NCBI RefSeq assembly: GCF_003056055.1
Contig: NZ_PYFP01000002.1
Span: 186,001-250,000, forward strand
Direction: 5' to 3'
Source of the DNA: Glaciimonas sp. PCH181
GTDB taxonomy: Bacteria > Pseudomonadota > Gammaproteobacteria > Burkholderiales > Burkholderiaceae_D
DNA length: 64,000 nt
Part shown: in pieces, positions 8,978-18,687 of the stretch
How the letters are laid out: each line of letters starts with the position of its first letter
Position numbering within the stretch: position 1 is the stretch's first letter
Program-made: the position numbers and the translations under genes
Notes under the pieces: model-generated
Databases searched by the model: none
What the model saw: the letters and a program-made list of their open reading frames with translations, nothing else
What the model was told of the DNA's origin: nothing

Positions 8978-9766
8978 ATGCAATCCTCTTTTACGACAAT
9001 TACCTCTGGCTCTCAGGGTCTCGGCAAAGTCTATCTGGTTGGGGCCGGGCCGGGTGCAGCTGATTTAATTACGGTACGTGGCGCGCGGATTTTAGCGCAG
9101 GCAGACGTGGTGTTGCATGATGCGTTGGTGACGGAAGAAATGTTGGCGCTATGCCCGCAGGCGATCAAAATTCTTGTGGGAAAGCGTTGTGGGAAGTTGT
9201 CCACTGCGCAGCAATTCATTAATAAGCAGATGATCGACAATGCTCGGAAATTTGGTGTTGTGGTAAGGCTTAAGGGTGGCGATCCGATGATGTTTGGTCG
9301 GGCCGATGAAGAGTTGCGTGCGTTGGAGAATGTTGGAATTGAGGTTGAGGTTGTGCCCGGTATTACTGCTGCGCTGGCTGCCGCTGCTTCGGCGCAGCAG
9401 CCGCTGACTAAACGTGGGGTTTCGCGTAGTGTAGCGTTTTTTACGTCTAGCACTGCACCTGGCGAGGCTGATCAAACTGTTATTCCTGACTGCGATACGT
9501 TGGTGCAATATATGGGTGGGCGTGAAGCTACGGCTACGGCGCAGCGGTTGCTGGCACAAGGACGGGTGGCCTCTACACCAGTTGTTGTGGTGGAAAATTG
9601 TAGTCGTGCGAATCAGAATATATTGCGGTTGCGGTTGGATGAGTTGGAGAGTGGTTTGGCGCAGTGCGAGGGGCCAGTGTTGGTGATGATTGGGCAGGCC
9701 TTGGCTTCGCGTGTTGGGCGGGGTTTGGCGTATTTGGACGAGGCTGATACGCAGAATGTTGCTTAG
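8978..9766 (+). CDS. cobA: CobA, uroporphyrinogen-III C-methyltransferase (SUMT)
   Basis: The 262-residue methylase has the SUMT signature VYLVGAGPGAADLITVRGAR at the N-terminus, the conserved LKGGDPMMFGRADEE motif and VVPGITAALAAAA. It methylates uroporphyrinogen III at C2 and C7 with S-adenosylmethionine, giving precorrin-2, the precursor of siroheme and cobalamin. There is no fused dehydrogenase/chelatase domain, so it is not a full CysG. Its place at the end of the sulfate operon points to siroheme for CysI. The codons become more G/T-rich towards the 3' end than in the cys genes upstream. Confidence 0.93.
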   Translation: MQSSFTTITSGSQGLGKVYLVGAGPGAADLITVRGARILAQADVVLHDALVTEEMLALCPQAIKILVGKRCGKLSTAQQFINKQMIDNARKFGVVVRLKGGDPMMFGRADEELRALENVGIEVEVVPGITAALAAAASAQQPLTKRGVSRSVAFFTSSTAPGEADQTVIPDCDTLVQYMGGREATATAQRLLAQGRVASTPVVVVENCSRANQNILRLRLDELESGLAQCEGPVLVMIGQALASRVGRGLAYLDEADTQNVA

Positions 9767-9839
9767 TAGTGGTGATGGATTTATTTCGGTTCGTAGATGG
9801 CTAATAACGTTAGCGCTCCGTTGATACAAGCCGGGGGCG

Positions 9840-9868
9840 GCCCATCGGTTAATCCGGTGGGCTTTTTT
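9840..9868 (+). terminator. Terminator of the sulfate assimilation operon
   Basis: GCCCATCGG and CCGGTGGGC form a 9-bp stem with one G-T pair and a short TTAAT loop, followed by six T. It lies 73 bases after cobA. Confidence 0.88.
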
Positions 9869-10069
9869 ACTTATAGCAGTATGCCTGCTACGTTAGTACT
9901 GCATTACCTATTAATGCAACTATGACATTATTAACAATCTAATCCGGTCTTATCAATTGCTCAGATCATCAAAATAATCTTCGCTTTTTAATCATCGCTT
10001 CAGCCGCTCTTATTTTCCCTATATCATGCAATAAATGTCCAAAAATGATACTGGCGTACACCTCGGCTT

Positions 10070-10984
10070 ATGAATTTAACGCTGGAAGCATTACAAATCC
10101 TCGATACCATTGATCGCAAAGGCAGTTTCGGCGCAGCCGCTATTGCTTTAAATCGCGTGCCGTCGGCGCTGACTTATAGTATTCGTAAGCTGGAAGAGGA
10201 TCTTGATGTCCTGCTCTTTGATCGCAGCGGTCATCGCGCAAAATTGACGGTCGCCGGTCTGCAATTATTGACCGAGGGGCGGCACTTATTGCTTGCGGCG
10301 CAAGATCTGGAGCGCAGAGTCAAGCGCGCTGCGACGGGTTGGGAAGTTGAACTGCGCATCGTTATCGATACCATCGTGCCTTTTGAAGCGTTGATGCCGC
10401 TAATTGCTGCCTTCGATCGCGAAAATGCGGGTACGCGTTTGCGTATTTCGCATGAGGCGCTCTCGGGCGTGTGGGAAGCCTTGATCAGCGATCGCGCAGA
10501 CCTCGCCATTGGCGCGCCGCTCGATGGTCCTGACCATATCCGCATGAGCGGCGATTTTCAAACCCGTCAGCTACGCACTATCGACTGGGCCTTCGCAGTT
10601 GCGCCGCAACATCCTCTGGCTTCGATAAAAGAACCCTTAACCGCCAACATGATTCAACGTTATCGCGCCATCGCGGTCGGTGACACAGGGCGCGTTTTGC
10701 CTAGCATGACTTCAGGTTTGCTGATCGGACAAGATACGTTAACAGTGCCGTCAATTCCTGCAAAATTACAAGCGCAACTGAATGGTTTGGGGTGCGGTCA
10801 TTTGCCGCGACGTCTGGCTGAGCCATATTTTGCTTCCGGCGCGTTGATTGAAAAAGAAACATGCGAAGCAAAGCCCGGCGTCAGAGCCCAAATCGCATGG
10901 CGAACACCGGTTTTAGGAAAATCTCTTAAATGGTTTATCCGTCAATTGGATAATCCCGCTACGCTTGATAGCTTACTTGGATAG
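10070..10984 (+). CDS. LysR-type transcriptional regulator
   Basis: The 304-residue protein has a LysR helix-turn-helix in residues 1-60 (ALQILDTIDRKGSFGAAAIALNRVPSALTYSIRKLEEDL) and an effector-binding domain from about residue 90. The segment VPSALTYSIRKLE is typical of a subgroup that includes regulators beside oxidoreductases or pirin-like genes. It stands alone between two forward genes with no divergent partner, so its target is not suggested by the context. It may act on itself or on distant genes. Confidence 0.88.
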   Translation: MNLTLEALQILDTIDRKGSFGAAAIALNRVPSALTYSIRKLEEDLDVLLFDRSGHRAKLTVAGLQLLTEGRHLLLAAQDLERRVKRAATGWEVELRIVIDTIVPFEALMPLIAAFDRENAGTRLRISHEALSGVWEALISDRADLAIGAPLDGPDHIRMSGDFQTRQLRTIDWAFAVAPQHPLASIKEPLTANMIQRYRAIAVGDTGRVLPSMTSGLLIGQDTLTVPSIPAKLQAQLNGLGCGHLPRRLAEPYFASGALIEKETCEAKPGVRAQIAWRTPVLGKSLKWFIRQLDNPATLDSLLG

Positions 10985-11064
10985 TTAAATTGATATCAGA
11001 TAATGATGTTTACACCAGATTTCTACGATTATTAGACGTTCTTATTTTTACGCAGTAACTCAAA

Positions 11065-11982
11065 ATGCCCTATACAAACCAACGCGCCGGACAATACATC
11101 GGACGTTTTGCCCCCTCGCCTACCGGACCATTACACGATGGCTCTCTAGTTGCCGCGATGGCAAGTTATCTGGATGCCAAAGCGCATCAGGGAGCCTGGC
11201 TGGTAAGAATGGAAGACGTGGATGAGGCGCGCACTGCCCCATGCGCCGCCGATGCAATCCTGAATGCCTTGACGACCTTGCAAATGCATTGGGACGGGGC
11301 AGTAGAATTCCAAAGTAATCGGGGTTATTTGTATCAAGACGCCTTCGATAAACTGGGAAGACTGGCCTATCCCTGCGGCTGTACCCGTCGCGAAATAGTC
11401 GACTCTCACGTGGGTATTACAACCGACGGCGAAGCGGTTTATCCTGGTACTTGTCGTGCCGGCTTACCAGTTGGCAAAGCAACGCGTTCCTATCGTTTGC
11501 TGGTGCCGGAAGTCGGGCAACCAGCTGAACTAATTCGCTTTGAAGACAGATTGCAAGGACTGATACAGCAACATCTGGCAATTGAGGTGGGCGATTTTGT
11601 ACTGAAACGTGTGGATGGATTTTGGACGTATCAATTAGCGGTGGTGGTGGATGATGCAGCGCAGGGCATCACGCATGTGGTGCGCGGAACCGATCTTTTG
11701 GACTCAACGGCAAGACAGATTTATTTGCAACGGCAACTGCATTTGCCAACCCCCGTTTATCTGCATGTACCAGTCATCACCAACGCCAGCGGCGAGAAAC
11801 TATCTAAGCAAAATGGTGCACAACCGCTGGATTTGACGCAAGCCCTGCAAACTCTGATTAAAGCAGCATGGTTTTTAGGATTGGAAATCGGGTATGTGAC
11901 GTCGATTGAGGCATTTTGGCCGCTGGCCGTGGCCGCGTGGGAAAACCAACGGCGCGTTGAACGGCCAATACAATTGCAGTAA
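11065..11982 (+). CDS. gluQ: GluQ, glutamyl-queuosine tRNA(Asp) synthetase
   Basis: The 305-residue protein is a shortened glutamyl-tRNA synthetase. It has the HIGH-like segment FAPSPTGPLHDGSL, a zinc site made by CGC plus YPGTC (CGCTRREI and later Y-P-G-T-C), and the KMSKS-like KLSKQNG, but no C-terminal anticodon-binding domain. These features define GluQ (YadB), which attaches glutamate to queuosine in tRNA(Asp). The length is normal for the family. It is a single gene, convergent with rhlE. Confidence 0.92.
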   Translation: MPYTNQRAGQYIGRFAPSPTGPLHDGSLVAAMASYLDAKAHQGAWLVRMEDVDEARTAPCAADAILNALTTLQMHWDGAVEFQSNRGYLYQDAFDKLGRLAYPCGCTRREIVDSHVGITTDGEAVYPGTCRAGLPVGKATRSYRLLVPEVGQPAELIRFEDRLQGLIQQHLAIEVGDFVLKRVDGFWTYQLAVVVDDAAQGITHVVRGTDLLDSTARQIYLQRQLHLPTPVYLHVPVITNASGEKLSKQNGAQPLDLTQALQTLIKAAWFLGLEIGYVTSIEAFWPLAVAAWENQRRVERPIQLQ

Positions 11983-12054
11983 GGGTCAATATTCGGAAGA
12001 ATGCAGACCATTCCTATTTTTTCGACAGCAATGAGTGTGAGAAAGAACGTAAAA

Positions 12055-12081
12055 CTGGTGATTGATCTATGCAATCACCAG
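12055..12081 (-). terminator. Terminator of rhlE
   Basis: CTGGTGATTG and CAATCACCAG pair perfectly around seven bases. On the minus strand the stem is followed by TTTT. It lies 12 bases past the rhlE stop codon, in the convergent gap with gluQ. Confidence 0.7.
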
Positions 12082-12092
12082 AAAGCGAATCT

Positions 12093-13604
12093 TTAACGCT
12101 TCGGCATACCACCCAATAAAGCTGCAACCTTGCCTTTAGATCTGGTCGTGGTAGCAACCGACTTACTATTTTGCGCGCTCTCGACAGAGGACAAAGTCGG
12201 CTCGTAAGGCTTCAAAAACCACGGATCTATTTTTTCCTTGCGCGGCAACGATGCATAGGCGCTGCGGGTATGTTGATTACTGCGATCGGTCGATCCCGAA
12301 CGGGTATCTGGTGACCGCGTGTCAGTCCGAGTGTTGCTACGAGAGTCGCTATCATCCCGACGCGGTGAACGTTCACGTTCGGCAACCCTTGGTTTCGGTG
12401 CGAAGCCAACCAACTCGGCACGCACAAATTTGTGCTTAATCATTTTTTCGATATCGACCAACAATCGTTCGTCTTTATCGGTATACAAAGAAATGGCATC
12501 GCCTGAAGCACCAGCGCGACCGGTACGGCCAATACGGTGAACGTAATCTTCGGCGTTATATGGCAAATCAAAATTAATGACGCAAGGCAACTCGGCGATA
12601 TCCAGACCCCGGGCAGCAACATCGGTCGCAACCAATACTTCAATCTCACCTTGCTTGAAGGCTTCTAGCGCAGCCATCCGTTCGTTTTGACTCTTATCAC
12701 CATGGATTGCAGAAGCATTGACGCCTTCGCTTTCCAAATGTTTCGCCAAACGCGATGCACCGATTTTAGTATTCGAAAAAACGATTACCTGCTTTAAATT
12801 GCGCTCACGGATAATAAACGATACGGCATCCAGCTTGGCCTGATCCTCGACCCGATACATGGTTTGCGTGACATTATCAGCCGTCGCGTTGCTGCGTGCG
12901 ACTTCGATTGTGACCGGATTTTTAAGAAAACTACCTGCAAGCTTTTTAATTTCAGTCGAAAACGTTGCCGAAAACATCAGGCTTTGACGTTCTTTCGGCA
13001 ACAAGTTAATAATGCGCTGCAGATCAGGCAGAAACCCCATATCGAGCATACGATCAGCTTCATCCATCACCAGAATCTGGGTCTGCGACAAGCTAATGGT
13101 TTTTTGCTGTACATGGTCTAGCAGTCGTCCTGGCGTAGCGATCACTATCTCAATACCAGAGCGCAATGCCGCAGTTTGCGGTGCCATGTCAATTCCGCCA
13201 AACACCACCGTGGCGCGCAAAGCGGTATGACGAGAATAGGCTTTAACGTTTTCTGCGACCTGATCGGCCAACTCACGGGTCGGCGTCAAGATCAAAGCGC
13301 GCACAGGATGCCGGGCCGGAGAAGCGCTGGTATTGGCATGCGCCAGTAATAATTGAATAATCGGCAGTGCAAATCCTGCTGTTTTGCCAGTTCCGGTTTG
13401 TGCTGCACCCATGACGTCACGGCCTTGCAGGACAATAGGAATGGCCTGGACTTGAATCGGCGTTGGATGGACGTAACCCTGATCGCTCAGCGCCCGCAGA
13501 ATGTCTGGCGACAATCCAAAATCTGTAAAACGTGGGGGCGCAGATGCTTCGGCATCGGACGCAAGGAGGTTTTCTTGTTGCTGTTCAGACTGAGTGTCAG
13601 GCAT
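12093..13604 (-). CDS. rhlE: RhlE-type DEAD-box RNA helicase
   Basis: The 503-residue helicase has the full DEAD-box motif set: Q motif at TPIQVQAIP, motif I AQTGTGKT, Ia PTRELADQV, Ib TPGR, II DEAD, III SAT, V VATDVAARGLDI and VI HRIGRTGRAG. The core spans about residues 25-395. The tail is hydrophilic and rich in Arg, Asp, Ser and Thr, as in RhlE proteins, and probably binds RNA. RhlE enzymes act in ribosome assembly and RNA turnover, with particular importance in the cold in several proteobacteria. The core assignment is firm; RhlE rather than another paralogue is likely from the motif context and tail. Confidence 0.9.
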   Translation of the reverse strand: MPDTQSEQQQENLLASDAEASAPPRFTDFGLSPDILRALSDQGYVHPTPIQVQAIPIVLQGRDVMGAAQTGTGKTAGFALPIIQLLLAHANTSASPARHPVRALILTPTRELADQVAENVKAYSRHTALRATVVFGGIDMAPQTAALRSGIEIVIATPGRLLDHVQQKTISLSQTQILVMDEADRMLDMGFLPDLQRIINLLPKERQSLMFSATFSTEIKKLAGSFLKNPVTIEVARSNATADNVTQTMYRVEDQAKLDAVSFIIRERNLKQVIVFSNTKIGASRLAKHLESEGVNASAIHGDKSQNERMAALEAFKQGEIEVLVATDVAARGLDIAELPCVINFDLPYNAEDYVHRIGRTGRAGASGDAISLYTDKDERLLVDIEKMIKHKFVRAELVGFAPKPRVAERERSPRRDDSDSRSNTRTDTRSPDTRSGSTDRSNQHTRSAYASLPRKEKIDPWFLKPYEPTLSSVESAQNSKSVATTTRSKGKVAALLGGMPKR

Positions 13605-13849
13605 GGTAATTGGCGGCCTTGCGCGCTAAATCGTTGAATCGTTAATCGATACCGACAGGCGCTGGCACTATTGCTTTCAATGAATTCGTGATTTCGTGTC
13701 AACTTTTACATCAGGCCAAAGGTTCTGGAGCAACCGTTTGACCGTATCCAAGCTGAAGCGATAGGGGTGTATAACTGTCGTTAGAACAGCACACTTTTGC
13801 ATTACAGTCCAGCATTATACGCCTAGCTGCCACTTTTCCTCGTGTTGGT

Positions 13850-14875
13850 TCAGATACCCAGTTGATCTAGCGGCCAACGCGGTCGTACATTAAAAGCATA
13901 GTCACGTTGCGCTGCTTCTGGCTTACGTTGCAAGCGCATTGCACCGGCAAATGCGATCATCGCACCATTGTCGGTACAAAACTCCAACTCGGGATAAAAC
14001 ACTTTGAATCGGCGCTTCACTGCCGCAGCATTTAAGGCCTCACGCAATTGCTGATTGGCACCGACCCCTCCGGCGATCACTAAGCGATTGAGGCCAGTTT
14101 GTTTTAATGCAGCGAGACATTTGACGACTAACACCTCGACCAGCGCATCTACAAAAGCGCGTGCAATATTGGCTTTATCTTGCTCGCAAATATTGGACGT
14201 TTGTTTTTTTACCAAGGTGAGTACGGCTGTTTTGAGGCCAGAAAAACTAAAATCCAAATTCTTGGAGTGCAACATAGGCCGCGGTAATTGATACGCCGAC
14301 GGATCGCCAAATTCTGCCAGTCGCGATATCGCTGGTCCGCCGGGATAGCCAAGGCCGAGTAATTTGGCTGACTTGTCAAAAGCTTCGCCAGCCGCATCAT
14401 CCAAAGTTTCGCCCAGCAACGCATATTGCCCGACGCCATCAACTCTCATTAATTGCGTATGTCCGCCGGAAACCAGTAGGGCAACAAAAGGGAAATTCGG
14501 TGGATTAGACGCCAGCAGTGGCGACAAAAGGTGGCCCTCTAAATGGTGCACGCCCAACATCGGCTTGTCTAATGCCAGTCCCAGACCGCAAGCAACGGAG
14601 GCACCAACCAACAAAGCGCCTGCCAACCCAGGCCCTTGAGTATAAGCAATGGCATCGATTTCACTTAACTGAGTATTGCCTTCCGCCAAAACTTGTTGCA
14701 ATAAAGGAATGGCCCGACGGATATGATCTCGCGATGCAAGCTCTGGCACGACTCCGCCGTATTGTTCGTGCATCGCCACTTGTGAATGTAATGCGTGCGA
14801 AAGCAGCCCGCGCTGCGTGTCGTATAAAGCTATGCCAGTTTCATCACAGGAGGATTCAACGCCGAGAACGATCAT
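13850..14875 (-). CDS. tsaD: TsaD, tRNA N6-threonylcarbamoyladenosine transferase
   Basis: The 341-residue protein starts [19 protein letters not shown], the signature of the Kae1/TsaD family. The iron-binding motif HHLEGH is present near residue 112 and the ASKHA nucleotide-binding segment is at [10 protein letters not shown]. With TsaB and TsaE it places the threonylcarbamoyl group on A37 of tRNAs that read ANN codons. The length is normal. It is opposite in strand to rpsU at 22.2 kb, so it does not share the gene order with rpsU seen in Escherichia coli. Confidence 0.95.
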   Translation of the reverse strand: MIVLGVESSCDETGIALYDTQRGLLSHALHSQVAMHEQYGGVVPELASRDHIRRAIPLLQQVLAEGNTQLSEIDAIAYTQGPGLAGALLVGASVACGLGLALDKPMLGVHHLEGHLLSPLLASNPPNFPFVALLVSGGHTQLMRVDGVGQYALLGETLDDAAGEAFDKSAKLLGLGYPGGPAISRLAEFGDPSAYQLPRPMLHSKNLDFSFSGLKTAVLTLVKKQTSNICEQDKANIARAFVDALVEVLVVKCLAALKQTGLNRLVIAGGVGANQQLREALNAAAVKRRFKVFYPELEFCTDNGAMIAFAGAMRLQRKPEAAQRDYAFNVRPRWPLDQLGI

Positions 14876-14926
14876 GGTAGGGATGAGTTTTTACAATCCA
14901 GCATTGTAATGGAAAGTGTCTTCGCT

Positions 14927-15118
14927 TTAATCTTTCCCCAAGCGCTGCATCGCATCACGCAAAAAATGTATGTGCTGCGAAAAACGCGTACACGCAGTAC
15001 AAGTCCATAAATGGACCCGCACGCGCGCCCGATGCAACGGCGATAGTCTGCGATCTTGTGCTTCAGATAGCAGGCTTTGCGTTTCTCGGCAGGTAGGAAA
15101 TAAACGATGACGTGGCAT
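14927..15118 (-). CDS. Small zinc-finger protein, putative anti-sigma factor
   Basis: The 63-residue product contains H-x3-C-x2-C in HLWTCTACTRF, the zinc-binding core of ZAS-type (zf-HC2) anti-sigma factors. There is no membrane segment, so it would be cytoplasmic. It lies just downstream of the ECF sigma factor gene on the same strand, the usual order for a sigma/anti-sigma pair. In this family the zinc-bound helices clamp the sigma factor and release it on oxidation or another signal. The pairing with the neighbour is inference; the short length is typical of minimal members. Confidence 0.75.
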   Translation of the reverse strand: MPRHRLFPTCRETQSLLSEAQDRRLSPLHRARVRVHLWTCTACTRFSQHIHFLRDAMQRLGKD

Positions 15119-15224
15119 GAGTAATTGGTCCGGCTAAAAGGTCATAAAGTGTAGTCGTCGCAAGACCGAAAAAATTACATTAAATAAAGGATAGGCTATT
15201 TTTGCCACCTTTATTGCCATAATA

Positions 15225-15794
15225 TTAACCAGGCTGCACACCAAACCAGTTCATTTGTAAACATTCACGCAAACGCGTGCGGGCGCGATAGAGAAGAACC
15301 CAGGCATTGGCGCTGGTAATATCCAGTTCTTTGCAGATGGCATCGGTATCGAGCTCGAGCCATTCGCGCATCATAAAAATGCGTCCTGTCTTGGCTGGTA
15401 ATTTATCAATACAGAGCTGCAAAATATCAAAAAACTCTTTGCGCTCAAGTGTCCTATCTGGGCTGCCCCAGTCAGGCAAAGCCTCTACCGCATGATCTTT
15501 ACTGGTGAAAAGCGCATCCACCATTTCGGCGTCGCTACGTTCGTCATAGACATCGTCAGTGAACTGCACTTCACGCTTACCGCGCCGTAACTGATCAATT
15601 AACTTATGTTTGAGTATGCCGATGACATACGTCTTAAACGAAGATTGCTGTTGAAATCTATCCGGATGCTCCATCACGGCAACAATAGTTTCCGAAACGG
15701 CATCTTCCGCCAGACTCGTATTACGCAATTGAAGTTGCGCGAACCTGACTAACTGGGGGCGTAGCGCTTGAAGATCACGAGGGTCAACTGCCAT
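15225..15794 (-). CDS. ECF-type RNA polymerase sigma factor
   Basis: The 189-residue protein has sigma region 2 at about residues 10-75 (AEDAVSETIVAVMEHPDRF and FKTYVIGILKHKLIDQLRR) and region 4 near the C-terminus (TDAICKELDITSANAWVLLYRARTRLRECL). Regions 1 and 3 are absent, as in group 4 (ECF) sigma factors. The linker between regions 2 and 4 is long and acidic. A small zinc-finger protein gene follows on the same strand and is the likely anti-sigma factor. The regulon cannot be inferred. Confidence 0.9.
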   Translation of the reverse strand: MAVDPRDLQALRPQLVRFAQLQLRNTSLAEDAVSETIVAVMEHPDRFQQQSSFKTYVIGILKHKLIDQLRRGKREVQFTDDVYDERSDAEMVDALFTSKDHAVEALPDWGSPDRTLERKEFFDILQLCIDKLPAKTGRIFMMREWLELDTDAICKELDITSANAWVLLYRARTRLRECLQMNWFGVQPG

Positions 15795-16045
15795 AAATAA
15801 TCCAGCAAATTAGTATAAAAAATGCTTCCAAAAAGACAAGCGGTGCGGCTAACGTTAGAAATACCGCTATTATGCGGATAAATCGGCTTAGCGTATCAGG
15901 CATCAAAGCCGCTGAGCGCATCGCCAACGGCACCAGACTGTCGACGATTCTACCCGACTGTTGAGAGGTCGAATCTACGAAGCAGTAAAATTCAGATACT
16001 TCGACCGTTAATCTTTACGCAATCTACTATTGGCAATATTGTTAT

Positions 16046-17044
16046 ATGCAAAATACCTTATCTACGGACCCATTTATAGCTGCCCGCTTCATCAAAGAGA
16101 TCGGACGCGGCAAAGATGGCGCTCGCAGCCTTTCTCGCTCCGACGCACACGACTTATATGCGGCAATGCTGGACGGAAGGGTATCTGATCTGGAGATGGG
16201 CGGCATTTTGCTAGCAATGCGTATTAAAGGAGAATCAGTCGATGAAATCGCCGGTTTTCTCGATGCTGCTGAGGCCTCTTTTGCGCCTTTATCAACCCCA
16301 GACGCAGCATCGATTTACGCGCCGGTTGTCATCCCCACTTACAACGGCGCCCGCCATATGGCCAATTTAACGCCATTACTAGCGCTGCTGTTGGCACGCG
16401 AAGGCATCCCAACGTTAGTGCATGGTGTGCTTACAGATACAGGCCGGGTCGCAACAGCAGAAATTTTTACTGCGCTTGGACATACGTTTTCTACTAACGT
16501 CGAGCATGCGATGCAATGCTTCGAACGGCAACAACCAGCTTTTATGCCGATTACCGCATTAGCCCCAAAAATGTCGCGTTTGCTGGATATGCGCCGGATA
16601 TTGGGCGTGCGCAATTCGACGCATACCTTAGTCAAAATCATGCAACCGTTCAGCAAACCGGCGCTGCGCCTGACTTCTTATACGCATCCAGAATATCTCG
16701 TGATGCTGGGCACCTATTTTAAAACCACCGCGGCAGCAGAACGCGGCGATGTTTTTCTGATGCGTGGTACCGAGGGTGAAACGGTTGCAAATGCAAAAAG
16801 AGCGCAGCAAATTGAATGGTTTCACACCGGAACACACACTACGTTAGTAGAAAAACAAAACGTCGCCGAAGAAATCCCGGCGCTGCCGGAACAACGAGAT
16901 GCTGCCGTCACGGCACGCTGGATAACACAGGTTTTAAAGGGAGATATCTCGGTACCGAAACCAATTGCAGAACAGGTGGCGCACTGCAAAGAGGTTTGCA
17001 AAACGCTGAAACTGCGGCAAAATCCCGCTCAACCCAGCCATTAA
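16046..17044 (+). CDS. ybiB: YbiB/TrpD2-type nucleic-acid-binding protein
   Basis: The 332-residue protein resembles anthranilate phosphoribosyltransferase in fold: an alpha-helical N-terminal domain and a glycine-containing segment (VIPTYNGARHMANLTPLLALLLAREGI). It lacks the phosphoribosyl-diphosphate-binding GTGGD motif of TrpD; the corresponding position reads PTYNGARH. This is the pattern of YbiB/TrpD2 proteins, which bind DNA and RNA rather than make tryptophan precursors. In Escherichia coli ybiB belongs to the LexA regulon; I see no clear LexA box here. It is a single gene. Confidence 0.85.
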   Translation: MQNTLSTDPFIAARFIKEIGRGKDGARSLSRSDAHDLYAAMLDGRVSDLEMGGILLAMRIKGESVDEIAGFLDAAEASFAPLSTPDAASIYAPVVIPTYNGARHMANLTPLLALLLAREGIPTLVHGVLTDTGRVATAEIFTALGHTFSTNVEHAMQCFERQQPAFMPITALAPKMSRLLDMRRILGVRNSTHTLVKIMQPFSKPALRLTSYTHPEYLVMLGTYFKTTAAAERGDVFLMRGTEGETVANAKRAQQIEWFHTGTHTTLVEKQNVAEEIPALPEQRDAAVTARWITQVLKGDISVPKPIAEQVAHCKEVCKTLKLRQNPAQPSH

Positions 17045-17373
17045 ACGCCATCGATAAACGGAACTAAACCGATCTTTAGCTGACAAATTACGAGCAAATA
17101 ATCTGGCCGGTATGAAAGCGCACTACTCGTGTTAGGCTAAGACAGCTATTACATGCGGTAAAGTCAACGCTATCAATTTACTCACAACAGGAGATCACGC
17201 TAACCTACGCTTTATTAATTCAGAGTAATTCTGTTTTAAGTCTTATGTCGTTTTTCCTCTCAATCAACTTCTTGCGCCACACTCTATTCGCACCGACAAA
17301 ACCGATACCATCTACGGTTGCACGGTTATGGCAAGCACAGCAAGATCAATAAAACTAACCTTAGGGAGTATCC
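17045..17373. other. 329-base gap with no recognised gene
   Basis: I see no gene, RNA or clear repeat in this stretch. It should hold the promoter of the antiporter gene, whose ribosome-binding site GGGAG lies just before the ATG at 17374. Confidence 0.5.
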
Positions 17374-18585
17374 ATGGACTGGGCTCTTCCATCCTTTGCC
17401 CTAGCAGATCCTCTTCAGTGGAATGCACTGTTATTGTTTGGCAGCTTGCTGCTATTCGGGTTGCTGGGCGGCTATATCGCGACAAAAACGCCTTGGGTTC
17501 CCCGGATTACCGGTTACTTAGTGGTCGGTTTCATACTGGGCGTCGGCGGCTTGGATCTGTTATCCGGCGATGTTCTCAAACTGGCAAATATTTTCGCTGA
17601 TATTGCGGTCGCACTGGTCGTGTATCAACTTGGACGTTACGTAGACATCGGTTGGCTGCGCCGCGAAAAATGGTTGCTGGCAACTGTGATGCTGAGTTCA
17701 GCCTTATGTTTTGTGTTTGTAAGCGGTGCGCTAATATGGATCGGCACCTCAACCGTGCTCGCATTATTAGGTGGTGTGCTCGCCATCGCAACGGCACCGG
17801 CTGTAATCATGGTGGTAGTCAGGGATTTGAAGGCTGAGGGTCAAGTGACGAGACGGTTGGCTGCGATGACGGCGTTAAATAATTTTGTCGCGATCCTGGT
17901 GGCGTATGCATTACTGCCAGTCATTGCACATGAAGGCACAACGCCCTTCATCACAATGCTGGCACATACCGCGTATTCGCTCGTGGGATCGATATTGCTG
18001 GCATATGTGACGTATCGGCTGATGATCCCATTGGCGCGCCTGCTGGGCCGGCAGCCGAGTCGCCAATTCGTACTCGTCATCGCTGTGATCTCGCTGGCCA
18101 TTGGTGCTGCCCATGCGCTGCAATTACCGGTATTACTGACAATGCTGGTGTTTGCCATCATGTCCAAGAATCTCGACCATCAGTACGATTTGATGGAATT
18201 AGAGTTCGGGGTCGCCAATGAGTTATTCATTGTCATGTTATTTGTCACCGTCGGCGCTTCTATCCGCCTCTCGGACTTGTCGATGGTGGGCCTCTCGGTT
18301 GTCGTCTTAATCGGTGCGCGCTTTCTGGCGATGGCGTGCGGGGTCTTTACCTTCGCCCATTTTGCGCGGATGAAATGGAAACAAGCGGCGTTGATCACCT
18401 TAGGCACATTGCCCATGACCGAGGCAGGTCTGGGTTTGATGCAGACTATTTCTTATCTTTATCCTCATACCACGGCAGATGTCCTGCCCTTACTGGCCGG
18501 TTGTCTGATCGTGCTGGAATTATGCGGACCGATAGCGACGCAATTTGCGTTAATTAAATCGGGTGAGAGCGGACGCGAAATTTAA
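17374..18585 (+). CDS. CPA2-type cation:proton antiporter (Kef-like membrane domain)
   Basis: The 403-residue protein is almost wholly hydrophobic, with about 12 membrane segments, and ends soon after the last helix. Segments such as VPRITGYLVVGFILG and the FADIAVALVVYQLG region match the Na+/H+ exchanger fold of the CPA2 family. There is no TrkA-N nucleotide-binding or TrkA-C domain, so it is shorter than KefB/KefC. It should exchange K+ or Na+ for protons across the inner membrane. The YbdK-type glutamate-cysteine ligase gene begins about 100 bases downstream; KefC is gated by glutathione, so the pairing is suggestive but unproven. Confidence 0.85.
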   Translation: MDWALPSFALADPLQWNALLLFGSLLLFGLLGGYIATKTPWVPRITGYLVVGFILGVGGLDLLSGDVLKLANIFADIAVALVVYQLGRYVDIGWLRREKWLLATVMLSSALCFVFVSGALIWIGTSTVLALLGGVLAIATAPAVIMVVVRDLKAEGQVTRRLAAMTALNNFVAILVAYALLPVIAHEGTTPFITMLAHTAYSLVGSILLAYVTYRLMIPLARLLGRQPSRQFVLVIAVISLAIGAAHALQLPVLLTMLVFAIMSKNLDHQYDLMELEFGVANELFIVMLFVTVGASIRLSDLSMVGLSVVVLIGARFLAMACGVFTFAHFARMKWKQAALITLGTLPMTEAGLGLMQTISYLYPHTTADVLPLLAGCLIVLELCGPIATQFALIKSGESGREI

Positions 18586-18687
18586 CTATCGGACTGATGC
18601 GAAAACCCCCGGTGCGCAAAATAGCAATACTTGCGCCATTCGCATCAGCCCGCAAATCATTGGCAGCAGCAGGCCAGCGGAGAAAAC

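Noticed and set aside
9767..10069. A cobalamin or other riboswitch near cobA or upstream of the LysR gene
   Set aside because: There is only the operon terminator followed by AT-rich DNA; I see no conserved riboswitch core.
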